Assembly: GCF_003967595.1 (NCBI RefSeq)
Contig: NZ_BIFW01000008.1
Span: forward strand, 60,969-124,968
From: Companilactobacillus musae
GTDB lineage: Bacteria; Bacillota; Bacilli; Lactobacillales; Lactobacillaceae
Reading direction: 5' to 3'
Length of the DNA stretch: 64,000 nucleotides
Shown: positions 24,837 to 32,090 of the stretch, piece after piece
How the letters are laid out: every line of letters begins with the position of its first letter
Position numbering within the stretch: the first letter of the stretch is position 1
Notes under the pieces: generated by a model
Told to the model about the DNA's origin: nothing
The model's input: only the letters and a program-made list of their open reading frames with translations
Database searches by the model: none
Position numbers and translations under genes: made by a program

Positions 24837-25325
24837 ATGCCAAAATTAGCTCAAACATTAATTGTTATCGACATGCAAAAAGCTTTGCAATATAGTTATA
24901 ATTTCAGTGGTTTGATTCAAAGTATCAATAATCGTATCTCTCAATATCGTCAAGCAAATCTGCCAATCATCTTTATTCAACACAACGACCAAGATGTAGT
25001 CCGTGGCAGTGAATTATGGCAACTATCAGGCAAATTAGATAAACAAAAAGAAGACATCGTCGTTGAAAAATTTCACCCCAATGCCTTCTACCAAACCAAT
25101 CTAAATAAAGTTCTCATGCAAAATGGCGTTCGTACAATCGAACTCTGTGGAGCCCAAACCGAATATTGCTGCAACGCAACCATTGTCATGGCCCATGGAT
25201 TAGGCTACAAAATCCTAATGGAACACGACATGACAACCACCTTTGACAATGATTATATGATAGCCGAAGATACAATTTCTTTCTTCGAAAATATTTGGAA
25301 TAACAGCTTCGTAACATTTCAATAA
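24837..25325 (+). CDS. Isochorismatase-like cysteine hydrolase
   Basis: 162-aa cysteine hydrolase. The catalytic triad is visible as Asp in LIVIDMQKAL (about 13), Lys in VVEKFHPNAF and Cys in GAQTEYCCNATI; the preceding non-prolyl cis segment is also typical. Related enzymes are nicotinamidases, ureidoacrylate hydrolases and isochorismatases; the true substrate is not determined. GGGG precedes the ATG. The stop codon TAA is followed at once by a three-unit family 3 array. Confidence 0.85.
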   Translation: MPKLAQTLIVIDMQKALQYSYNFSGLIQSINNRISQYRQANLPIIFIQHNDQDVVRGSELWQLSGKLDKQKEDIVVEKFHPNAFYQTNLNKVLMQNGVRTIELCGAQTEYCCNATIVMAHGLGYKILMEHDMTTTFDNDYMIAEDTISFFENIWNNSFVTFQ

Positions 25326-25678
25326 GAGAGCGAAACTGGAGCGCTCAGCTCACGAGGATTTGCCTAAGTACTGGAATTGCACGCCGTTTTTGCGTGTGAT
25401 TTCAATACTGTAGCAAAACGGAATGAGTTGCTCCCGTGTAGCTCGTTTCAATAAGAGAGCGGAACAAGCTTGGGAATTCTCGAGGATTAGCCTAGCCTTG
25501 GAAATTACACACGTACCTTGTGTGTGGTTTTCAAGGTGTAGCTAACCGGAAAGAATTGGCTTGTGTAGCTCGTTTCAATAAAGAGAGCGGAACTGGAGCG
25601 CTCAGCTCACGAGGATTTGCCTAAGTATTGGAATTGCACGCCGTTTTTGCGTGTGATTTCAATACCACCAACATATAT
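25326..25678 (+). repeat. Family 3 array, three units
   Basis: Units at 25326-25450, 25455-25577 and 25583-25666, the last cut after the apical hairpin and joined to the tail ACCAACATATATC. Unit 1 starts directly after the stop codon of the cysteine hydrolase gene. The basal stems differ but pair: GGAGC / GCTCC in unit 1, CAAGC / GCTTG in unit 2. The apical stems are GCACGC / GCGTGT and ACACAC / GTGTGT. Confidence 0.85.
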
Positions 25679-25680
25679 CA

Positions 25681-25731
25681 AAAAAACTCAATATAGTAAC
25701 CAACATATACCGGTCACTATATTGAGTTTTT
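25681..25731. terminator. Bidirectional terminator
   Basis: ACTCAATATAGTaACC / GGTcACTATATTGAGT hairpin with six A before and five T after. It overlaps the last codon of the 25730-25999 gene. Confidence 0.85.
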
Positions 25732-25999
25732 ATGCGTACGCAATATTGCTATGTATTAATTCATAACCATTCAAGTTCAATTTACCTAACACTTGATTGA
25801 TTATTTTATCAGGAAACTCATTTTCAAATTTATAAGCTAAATAGTACTTGGATTGATCATCTGAAGCTATCCAACTGCCAATTTCCGCAAGTTCTGGATA
25901 TAGTTTTGGATCAAACTCAACCGAACGATCAAAATCAATCGTAATTACTTCTCCCTCAAGCCAATTAACATAATTCAATGTTCTGGGTAAATTATCCAT
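25730..25999 (-). CDS. Small cytoplasmic protein of unknown function (89 aa)
   Basis: I do not recognise the family. The protein is acidic and soluble, without signal peptide or membrane helix, and has a mixed alpha/beta look (VITIDFDRSVEFDPKLYPELAEIGSWIASDDQ as seen in two adjoining stretches). AAAAGGGATG precedes the ATG. A strong cre-like site (26024-26040) lies in the promoter region, so it is probably subject to CcpA carbon control. Confidence 0.65.
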   Translation of the reverse strand: MDNLPRTLNYVNWLEGEVITIDFDRSVEFDPKLYPELAEIGSWIASDDQSKYYLAYKFENEFPDKIINQVLGKLNLNGYELIHSNIAYA

Positions 26000-26023
26000 G
26001 TATAATCATCCCTTTTTATAATT

Positions 26024-26040
26024 TTGAAAGCGTTTGCCAA
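26024..26040. promoter_or_regulatory. cre-like site (CcpA) before the 89-aa gene
   Basis: TTGAAAGCGTTTGCCAA fits the catabolite-response consensus WTGNAARCGNWWWCAW with one or two deviations. It is 25 bp upstream of the start codon, within the promoter, which fits repression. Confidence 0.6.
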
Positions 26041-26095
26041 CAGATAATATAACACCTTTTGATATCTGAAAATATTCAAAATCAGAAATTTTGCT

Positions 26096-26132
26096 AAAAA
26101 AATACCACCGACCTGAAAATTCAAGTCAGTGG
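26096..26132 (-). terminator. Terminator of the thioredoxin gene
   Basis: Minus strand CCACTGAC / GTCGGTGG hairpin followed by TATTTTTTT. Confidence 0.8.
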
Positions 26133-26179
26133 CTCTATATGTTGTGTATATGAATGTTATGAATGATTTAATACTTGAC

Positions 26180-26506
26180 CTACATGAACTTCTCTAAGGC
26201 CATACGGAATTTCTCTTCTGGTTGATAACCAACCATACGTCCAACGACATTTCCATCTTTCTTAACGATGAAAGTTGGAATACCCTGAATACCAAAATTA
26301 TTTGGTGTTTCTGGATTGTGATCTACATTCATTGAAGTAAATTTGATCTTATCGCCTAATTGATCATTTGAAGATAACTTCTCCAAAATTGGATTCATCA
26401 TCTTACATGGTGGACACCAATCAGCGTTGAAATCAGTTATTACTAATCCCTTACTTGTTTCGTCATTGAATGTCTTATCTGTTAATTCTGTAATATTTGC
26501 CATCAT
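26180..26506 (-). CDS. trxA: Thioredoxin-like protein with WCPPC active site
   Basis: 108-aa thioredoxin fold with the redox centre in ADWCPPCKMM and the cis-Pro loop GIQGIPTFIV. The usual thioredoxin sequence is WCGPC; Pro in place of Gly is found in some thioredoxin-like proteins and changes redox potential. AAGGAG precedes the ATG. Its promoter (TTGCTT-17-TATATT) contains a CsoR-type operator between -35 and -10, and a divergent CsoR-family gene lies 160 bp away. I infer that this thioredoxin is induced by the signal sensed by that repressor. A second, general thioredoxin probably exists elsewhere in the genome. Confidence 0.9.
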   Translation of the reverse strand: MMANITELTDKTFNDETSKGLVITDFNADWCPPCKMMNPILEKLSSNDQLGDKIKFTSMNVDHNPETPNNFGIQGIPTFIVKKDGNVVGRMVGYQPEEKFRMALEKFM

Positions 26507-26540
26507 TCAATCTCCTTCTCATTACTTATGTAAAATAATA

Positions 26541-26554
26541 TACCCCCTAGGGTA
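26541..26554. promoter_or_regulatory. CsoR-type operator in the thioredoxin promoter
   Basis: TACCCCCTAGGGTA, a GC-rich palindrome in an AT-rich gap, typical of CsoR-family operators. It lies between -35 TTGCTT and -10 TATATT (minus strand, 17-bp spacing). Confidence 0.75.
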
Positions 26555-26620
26555 AAATTAAGCAAATATTTTGATTTACCAATGAACATAAATAAAACAA
26601 AGCAATTATTTGCTCCCCGT

Positions 26621-26634
26621 TACCCGTATGGGTA
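26621..26634. promoter_or_regulatory. CsoR-type operator in the csoR-like promoter
   Basis: TACCCGTATGGGTA overlaps the -10 box TATAAT (26633-26638) of the plus-strand repressor gene; -35 TTGCTC lies 17 bp upstream of that. It fits autorepression. Confidence 0.75.
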
Positions 26635-26669
26635 TAATTGTAACAATAAACCAGTTTGGGAGGTCGAGC

Positions 26670-26939
26670 ATGTCACAAACACCCGAAGAAATAGCCAACA
26701 AAAAAATAACTAGTCGTCTAAAACGTTCTCGAGGTCAACTAGATGCCGTTTTGAGAATGATGGACGAAAATAAACCTTGTGATCAAGTTTTAATGCAGCT
26801 TTCAGCCGTTAAATCCAGCGTCGATAAGGCTATGAAACTAGTTTTAGCACAAAATATCCGTAAAAATACCAACTGCAAAGATGAAGAACAATTAGCTGAA
26901 TTGCAAAAATCATTGGATCTAATGTTAAAAACTAAATAG
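26670..26939 (+). CDS. CsoR/FrmR-family repressor, atypical ligand residues
   Basis: 89-aa all-helical repressor (RLKRSRGQLDAVLRMM is the family's first-helix signature). The start at 26670 has GGGAGG 6 nt upstream; an upstream in-frame start at 26610 would run through the promoter and operator. Copper-sensing CsoR has a Cys-His-Cys triad with spacing 25 and 4. Here Cys37 is present, but the expected His and second Cys positions are Asn62 and Asn66, with Cys69 three residues further. So it probably does not sense Cu(I) in the canonical way; thiol or persulfide sensing (as in CstR) or another metal is possible. It sits next to a thioredoxin gene with shared operators. Confidence 0.87.
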   Translation: MSQTPEEIANKKITSRLKRSRGQLDAVLRMMDENKPCDQVLMQLSAVKSSVDKAMKLVLAQNIRKNTNCKDEEQLAELQKSLDLMLKTK

Positions 26940-26949
26940 TACTCAAAAT

Positions 26950-26997
26950 AAAAAATATCGAGAATCGGACAGCATTCTGTCCCTTCCCGATATTTTT
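26950..26997. terminator. Bidirectional terminator
   Basis: AAAAATATCG / CGATATTTTT outer arms and GGACA / TGTCC inner arms between the convergent CsoR-like gene and VIT gene. Confidence 0.85.
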
Positions 26998-27014
26998 TAT
27001 TTTATATCTATTTA

Positions 27015-27719
27015 TTAAAGCATCAAACCAACTGAATAGTGAATTGCCATTGTAATCAAACCAACAATGATATTTCTAATCATAGCTGTTTTAACTAAAC
27101 CATCACCAAGCTTAGCACTCAAATAACCTGTTAAAGCAACTGACAAAGTTACAGCTAAAATTGTTCCTGGCCATTGAATTGAAGCTGGTAAAAACGTCAT
27201 TGCAACCAATGGAAAAATTCCACCAGAAGCAGCTGAAACTAGTGATGAAAAAGCGGCATCCCAAGGGTTCATATAATGTCCCAATTGCAAATCATATTTA
27301 ACTCTGACCACGGTTCCTAAAGCATCTTTATTCATTAATTCCGTAGCAATTTTTTTGGCAGTTTCTTGAGTGACACCACGTTCAACATAGTAATCAGCAA
27401 CTACTGCCAATTCATCTTGATAATTTGTCTTAATTAATTCACGTTCTTTTTCAATAGCTGCTCGTTCAGTATCCTTTTGAGAACTAACCGAAGCATATTC
27501 ACCAGAAGCCATTGAAAAGGCACATGCTAATAAGTCAGAAAGTCCGGCAATAAAAATTGTAAATTGATTAGTTGTCGCAACGGCAACTGAAAATAATACA
27601 CCAACAACAGTTAAAATACCATCGTTAGAACCAAGCACACCAGCACGTAAGGTATTGGAACGTTCGGCCATTGTCTTCTTTTGTTTTTTTGATTTAGAAA
27701 TTGTCATAGTTTTCATCAT
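27015..27719 (-). CDS. VIT1/CCC1-family metal transporter, copy 1
   Basis: 234-aa membrane protein with five predicted helices. VIT/CCC1 proteins move Fe2+ or Mn2+ out of the cytoplasm. Family motifs are TLRAGVLGSNDGILTVVGVLFSV in helix 1 (read across two overlapping stretches), the metal-binding region SMASGEYASVSSQKDTERAA with its Glu residues, and the C-terminal helix pair. A basic N-terminus precedes the domain. It is the second gene of a pair, 10 bp after its paralogue. Placement beside perR suggests a role in iron or manganese control under oxidative stress. Confidence 0.9.
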   Translation of the reverse strand: MMKTMTISKSKKQKKTMAERSNTLRAGVLGSNDGILTVVGVLFSVAVATTNQFTIFIAGLSDLLACAFSMASGEYASVSSQKDTERAAIEKERELIKTNYQDELAVVADYYVERGVTQETAKKIATELMNKDALGTVVRVKYDLQLGHYMNPWDAAFSSLVSAASGGIFPLVAMTFLPASIQWPGTILAVTLSVALTGYLSAKLGDGLVKTAMIRNIIVGLITMAIHYSVGLML

Positions 27720-27729
27720 TCCTTACCTC

Positions 27730-28419
27730 CTAGTGTGCAAACAGCGATCCAATTACATAGGTTACTAACATCGTCAAAAGTCCTGAGACGACATTTCTCA
27801 ATGCAGCTTTGAATCTATTAGCACCACCCAGAGCAGCGGCAACATAGCCTGTGATTGTCAATGCGATAATAACAGCAATTACAGTTGCAATCATCTTAAT
27901 ATTTTGGGGAAACATTGTAATTGATACTAACGGCAAAATTGATCCCGTTGGAAATGAAATCATAGATGCCAAAGCAGCAGCAATAGCACTTGTCTTTTCA
28001 CGAGGATTAAAACCATATCTTTCACGAACTGCCACGTCCAAAGGATCATCGCTGAGCATCTCCTGTGTAGCTTGAGTAGCTAGTTCGTTAGAAATACCGG
28101 TAGCTTGATATTTATCACGGATAAAACTAAATTCACCATCATAATCACCATCTAAAGCTGCAGATTCCTTTTCCAGAGCACGTTTTTCAGTATCACGTTG
28201 GGTACTTACCGAGACCCACTCTCCCATTGCCATTGAAATTGTTCCAGCAAGCATTCCAGCAATTCCTGATAGAAAAATAGCATGATTATTGCTTTGTGCA
28301 CTGGCAACACCTACAACGATACCAGCCACTGATACAATTCCGTCATTAGCACCCATAACACTGGCACGCATGACATTGATCTTTTCGGCTAAACTTTGTT
28401 TCTTCTTTTCTTTAGGCAT
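27730..28419 (-). CDS. VIT1/CCC1-family metal transporter, copy 2
   Basis: 229-aa paralogue of the downstream gene. Motifs: VMRASVMGANDGIVSVAGIV, AGTISMAMGEWVSVSTQRD, DPLDVAVRERYGFNP, and C-terminal helices. Because VIT/CCC1 proteins act as dimers, two adjacent, moderately diverged copies could form a heterodimer; this is inference. It stands divergent to perR; the 190-bp gap includes a PerR box nearer perR and an AATGG/TCATT dyad nearer this gene. Confidence 0.9.
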   Translation of the reverse strand: MPKEKKKQSLAEKINVMRASVMGANDGIVSVAGIVVGVASAQSNNHAIFLSGIAGMLAGTISMAMGEWVSVSTQRDTEKRALEKESAALDGDYDGEFSFIRDKYQATGISNELATQATQEMLSDDPLDVAVRERYGFNPREKTSAIAAALASMISFPTGSILPLVSITMFPQNIKMIATVIAVIIALTITGYVAAALGGANRFKAALRNVVSGLLTMLVTYVIGSLFAH

Positions 28420-28575
28420 GACACTCAGCTCCTTAAATACGCCTTACATTGGAATGGTTCTCATTTGTTATCGAATACATAATAACGCACGAATTTTAAA
28501 AAGTAAACAATTAAGCGATTTCATCAAAATAGAATCTTTCTTTGGAATTATGTTACGTTAAGTAATATAATCATC

Positions 28576-28590
28576 TTGTAATGATTCTAA
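28576..28590. promoter_or_regulatory. PerR box upstream of perR
   Basis: TTGTAATGATTCTAA differs from the PerR consensus TTATAATNATTATAA at two positions. It lies 20 bp before the perR start, so autoregulation is likely, and the divergent vit genes may share it. Confidence 0.7.
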
Positions 28591-28610
28591 AGTAGAAAGG
28601 AAGATTGCTC

Positions 28611-29075
28611 ATGGCTAGTAATGCTGTAATGGAAGAAACCCTACAAGTTCTAAAAGACCATAAATTAAGAGTTACACCGCAACGGCATATTATTTTGGCC
28701 TATTTAGTTAGCCATCATAATCATCCTACAGTAGAAACAATTCGTGATGCACTAAGCAAAGAGTTACCTAATATTGGGGCATCTACGATTTATAATACTC
28801 TGAACACTTTTGTTGACCACCATTTAGTCGTTGAATTGCAAAACGGTGATGGAAGCACACACTATGATTACTTCGGTTCTCCCCATTATCACGCCATTTG
28901 TACCAATTGTGGACGAATCGTCGATGTCACATATCCTGGTTTCAGTGAGACTGAAAAAAGTCTTGAAGAAAAAACTGCTGAGATTTCTGGATATATGATT
29001 TCTGGAAATCATATGGAAGTCTACGGACTATGTCCCGAATGCCAAATCAAACTAGGAATTAAGAAAAATGACTAA
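28611..29075 (+). CDS. perR: Peroxide-sensing Fur-family repressor PerR
   Basis: 154-aa Fur-family regulator with an N-terminal winged HTH (RVTPQRHIILAYL) and a C-terminal dimer domain. The regulatory metal site residues fit PerR: His in HHNHPTVETI, Asp in NGDGSTHYDYF, then PHYHAICTNCGRIVDV in which IVD carries the Asp that separates PerR from Fur. The structural zinc site is CTNC plus CPEC. The start is the ATG at 28611 (GAAAGGAAG upstream), not the TTG at 28605. It overlaps the next gene by 8 bp. A PerR box is in its own promoter. Confidence 0.92.
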   Translation: MASNAVMEETLQVLKDHKLRVTPQRHIILAYLVSHHNHPTVETIRDALSKELPNIGASTIYNTLNTFVDHHLVVELQNGDGSTHYDYFGSPHYHAICTNCGRIVDVTYPGFSETEKSLEEKTAEISGYMISGNHMEVYGLCPECQIKLGIKKND

Positions 29076-29496
29076 TAGTATTTATTTTTTGTGTAGCGGA
29101 AATTCTTGTCGTGGACAAATAGCTGAAGGCTATGCAAAGAAATTTTTACCCAATTGGAAAATCCAAAGCGCCGGCGTGAGAGCTGAGGATATTAATCCCA
29201 CAGCAGTCAAAGTAATGTCCGAAGATAATATTGATATTTCAAAACAACAACCAAAAAAGATTGATGATCTTTTCTTAAATCAAGCAACTATTATTATTAC
29301 TTTAAGCGGTGAAGCTCGAGATAAAAATATAATTCCCCAGACAGCTCGTTGGTTACATTGGCCTATCAATGATCCAACTATTGTTTCTGGAAATGATGAG
29401 GAAATCATGAATGCCTATCGAGATGTTCGTGATGAGATCAAACAAAATATCATCAAATTAACAAATTATATTAAGGATCATACCCAGCAAGATTAA
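29068..29496 (+). CDS. ArsC/LMW-phosphatase-fold protein lacking redox cysteines
   Basis: 142-aa protein with the phosphate loop FLCSGNSCRGQIAEG (Cys9, Arg15), as in thioredoxin-type arsenate reductase and low-molecular-weight tyrosine phosphatases. The general-acid Asp is in WPINDP. In Bacillus ArsC the reaction needs two more cysteines (82 and 89). Here the equivalent segment ITLSGEARDKNIIP has Ser80 and Asn87, so the thioredoxin-coupled disulfide cascade cannot run as usual. It may be a phosphatase or a reductase using another thiol. It overlaps perR by 8 bp (ATGACTAA) and is cotranscribed with it. Confidence 0.82.
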   Translation: MTNSIYFLCSGNSCRGQIAEGYAKKFLPNWKIQSAGVRAEDINPTAVKVMSEDNIDISKQQPKKIDDLFLNQATIIITLSGEARDKNIIPQTARWLHWPINDPTIVSGNDEEIMNAYRDVRDEIKQNIIKLTNYIKDHTQQD

Positions 29497-29521
29497 CTTA
29501 ATTTAAAATTTTAGGTACAAC

Positions 29522-29595
29522 AAAAACAGCGTCTATTAAAAAATTCAGGTATATATTTTATACCTTGAATTCCTATTAATAGGTGCTGTTTTTTT
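29522..29595. repeat. Family 1 palindromic repeat behind the perR operon
   Basis: Full-length copy: AAAACAGCGTCTATTAA / TTAATAGGTGCTGTTTT with inner TTCAGGTATA / TATACCTTGAA. The best example of the nested two-stem form; strong terminator for the perR-arsC transcript. Confidence 0.85.
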
Positions 29596-29612
29596 ACACC
29601 CAATTCCTAAAT

Positions 29613-29678
29613 AGTAAAATTTATCATTTACTTTTCAAGCTCCTTAGCTTAAGGTTTAATAGTAACTTTTATCATTAA
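29613..29678. promoter_or_regulatory. Candidate zinc-repressor sites before znuA
   Basis: AGTAAAATTTATCATTTA (29613-29630) and AGTAACTTTTATCATTAA (29661-29678) are two copies of AGTAAnnTTTATCATTnA, 48 bp apart. The first is also a palindrome AGTAAA-8-TTTACT. The second overlaps the expected transcription start. The link to the Zur-like gene at 32209 is inference. Confidence 0.45.
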
Positions 29679-29688
29679 GGAGAAGGAT

Positions 29689-30594
29689 ATGTTTATTAAG
29701 AAATATAAGTTTTTAGGAATCATTCTAAGTTTCGCCATTTTTATTTTAGTTTTATCCGGTTGTGGAAACAAAAAAGTTAACTCATCTTCACAAAAAATCA
29801 ATGTCGTTACCACCACTGATTTTTACGCTGAGGTAGCCAAAAAGATTGTCGGCAACAAAGGCCAAGTTACTTCGATCATTAATAATCCTGCTATTGATCC
29901 ACATGACTATGAACCAACTACCAAAGTCGCCCAAATGATCAGTAAGGCTGACATCACTGTCGCTAATGGTCTTGGTTATGATTCATGGATGAATAAATTA
30001 AACAAGAATAATGGTTCGTATATCAAAATTGGTGAACAAGTTATGGATAAAAAAACTGGCGATAACCCACACATTTGGTACAACCCAGAAACTATGCCCA
30101 AATATGCTAAATACTTAGCCGCCAAACTTGCCAAAAAGTATCCTAAGAATAAAGCTTACTTTGAAAAGAACGCTCAAGAATACATTGCTTCACTTGAACC
30201 AGTTCAAAATGAATTGACTCAATTAAAGAAAGCATCCAAAGAATTATCTAACAAAAATGTTTATGTTACCGAACCTGTTTTTGATTACTCCATTGAAGCC
30301 ACTGGTTTCAAAGTTGCCAACAAGAGTTTTGAAAAAGCAATTGAGAATGGTACTGATCCAACACCACAGGCTATTCAAAAAATGCACCAAGGCATTAAGA
30401 ATAAACAAGTTGCCTTCTTAGTTCTTAATACACAAACTGAAAGCAAAGTTGTTAATAATTTGGTCAAACTGGCTAAACAAAACGATATTCCTATATTAAA
30501 GGTTACCGAAACTTTGCCCGCAAAGAAAACCTACACACAGTGGATGCTTTCCCAATATCAAGATCTAAATAAAATTTTACAAAGTGAGAAATAA
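29689..30594 (+). CDS. znuA: Zinc/manganese ABC transporter, substrate-binding lipoprotein
   Basis: 301-aa cluster A-I binding protein. The lipoprotein signal ends in the lipobox LSGC (Cys about 25). Metal ligands are expected from NPAIDPHDYEPT, GDNPHIWYNPETM, the central Glu/His region and the terminal Asp/Glu in ENGTDPTP and EPVFDYSI. There is no His-rich loop, so zinc cannot be told from manganese by this feature. AAGGAG precedes the ATG. First of a three-gene operon; convergent with a Zur-like gene, which favours zinc. Confidence 0.9.
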   Translation: MFIKKYKFLGIILSFAIFILVLSGCGNKKVNSSSQKINVVTTTDFYAEVAKKIVGNKGQVTSIINNPAIDPHDYEPTTKVAQMISKADITVANGLGYDSWMNKLNKNNGSYIKIGEQVMDKKTGDNPHIWYNPETMPKYAKYLAAKLAKKYPKNKAYFEKNAQEYIASLEPVQNELTQLKKASKELSNKNVYVTEPVFDYSIEATGFKVANKSFEKAIENGTDPTPQAIQKMHQGIKNKQVAFLVLNTQTESKVVNNLVKLAKQNDIPILKVTETLPAKKTYTQWMLSQYQDLNKILQSEK

Positions 30595-30596
30595 AT

Positions 30597-31265
30597 TTGA
30601 TTGAAGCAAAAAATTTAACTAAAAAATTTGGAAATCAATTAGTCTTTCAAGATTTAAACTTCCAAATCAACCAAGGTGAATTTGTCAGTTTGATTGGGCC
30701 AAATGGCTCTGGTAAAACCACGCTCATTAAAATTCTCATGGGTCTAGAAAAGAAGACTAGTGGCACTTTAGATTTTAATAAGAAGGAAACTATCGGTTAC
30801 GTTCCTCAATTTCGTAATATCGACCTTGATTATCCTTTAAGTATCGAACAATTCATCCGCTTAAACTTAAAATTTACACCTAGTTTTACTAAGCGAAAAA
30901 GTAATAATCAAAAAATCTGTGACATTCTCGAAAAAACTGGTTTAACTAGTTTAAAAGACCGTCCACTAGGCTTATCATCTGGCGGTGAAAAACAAAAAGC
31001 CTATCTAGCTCAAGCATTATTAAATGATCCTCAAATTTTAATTTTAGATGAATCAACTGCCAGTTTAGATGTCGAAGTTAAAATGCAATTGATGGATCTG
31101 GTAGCAGAATTGAGTCACAAATATCATTTGACCGTTATCTTTATTACTCATGATTATGAATTAACGAAAAAGTATACTCAACGTGTTTTACTTTTCCAAA
31201 ATAAAACCATCAAAAATGTTAATCTCAATAATATTTCTGAAAACATGTTTGGAAAGGAGCAATAA
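30597..31265 (+). CDS. znuC: Zinc/manganese ABC transporter, ATPase
   Basis: 222-aa ABC ATPase with Walker A GPNGSGKTT, signature LSSGGEKQKAYLAQAL, Walker B ILILDESTAS and the H-loop FITHDYE. The start codon is TTG, 2 bp after the stop of the binding-protein gene, so translation is probably coupled. Confidence 0.92.
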   Translation: MIEAKNLTKKFGNQLVFQDLNFQINQGEFVSLIGPNGSGKTTLIKILMGLEKKTSGTLDFNKKETIGYVPQFRNIDLDYPLSIEQFIRLNLKFTPSFTKRKSNNQKICDILEKTGLTSLKDRPLGLSSGGEKQKAYLAQALLNDPQILILDESTASLDVEVKMQLMDLVAELSHKYHLTVIFITHDYELTKKYTQRVLLFQNKTIKNVNLNNISENMFGKEQ

Positions 31266-31271
31266 TTATTT

Positions 31272-32069
31272 ATGTTTGATTATGAATTTATGCGTCAAGC
31301 CTTCGTAGCAAGTACTTTTATTGCCATTACTGCAGGACTAGTTGGCGTCTTCGTCGTCTCTCGAAACATGTCTTTTCTCTCACATACCTTGTCAGAAATT
31401 GGCTTTGCGGGAGCTTCATTTGGTATTTTGATTGGCATAAGTCCTTTAGCAGGAATGATAATATTTACTTTGATCAGCTCTATTGCCGTTGGTAGTTTAA
31501 GTAGTGAATCGTCACGAAGAGAAGCCTCTATTAGCGCCATATCTTCTTTATTCATTGGTCTCGGTATTCTTTTTCTATCATTGTCATCTGAATCCAGCAG
31601 TTACGCTACCAATATACTTTTTGGTAGTATAGTTGGTATCAGTTCCAAAGAAGTCCAACAATTACTTATCTTGGCAATTTTTGTAATCTTTATTTTTATC
31701 ATCTTTTATAAACCTTTAGCCTTTGATTCTTTTGATCACATCGGAGCTCAGGCGGCTGGCTTAAAAACTCGTTTATTATCAATTACCTTCCTAGTTACTC
31801 TAGCTTTAAGTGTCAGTATCGGTGCTCAAATTGTCGGTTCATTACTAGTTTTCGTTCTACTGACTTTACCCGGTGCAACTGCTAAATACTTAGTTCATAC
31901 TTTACCAAAGTTGATTATGGTTTCTGTCGGATTGTCACTTGCTGGTGTTTGGTTAGGGTTATATCTGGCTTTTGTTACTAATTGGCCAGTTACCTTTTTT
32001 ATCTCCGCTTTTGAAGTTATTGCCTATTTCTGTGGTCTGAGTTATAAAAATTGGAAATTAAATCATTAA
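31272..32069 (+). CDS. znuB: Zinc/manganese ABC transporter, permease
   Basis: 265-aa ABC-3 family membrane protein with seven or eight helices (FIAITAGLVGVFVVSRNMSF at the start and GAQIVGSLLVFVLLTLPGAT near 200 are family motifs). It follows the ATPase gene by 6 bp. The family 1 repeat 32091-32163 terminates the operon. Confidence 0.92.
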   Translation: MFDYEFMRQAFVASTFIAITAGLVGVFVVSRNMSFLSHTLSEIGFAGASFGILIGISPLAGMIIFTLISSIAVGSLSSESSRREASISAISSLFIGLGILFLSLSSESSSYATNILFGSIVGISSKEVQQLLILAIFVIFIFIIFYKPLAFDSFDHIGAQAAGLKTRLLSITFLVTLALSVSIGAQIVGSLLVFVLLTLPGATAKYLVHTLPKLIMVSVGLSLAGVWLGLYLAFVTNWPVTFFISAFEVIAYFCGLSYKNWKLNH

Positions 32070-32090
32070 GTTCAGATAAAGTATCTAATA

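Noticed and set aside
25326..25678. CRISPR array
   Set aside because: Repeats are ~125 bp units without short unique spacers and fold into long hairpins; no cas gene is in the window.
29068..29496. Thioredoxin-coupled arsenate reductase
   Set aside because: The two resolving cysteines are replaced by Ser and Asn.
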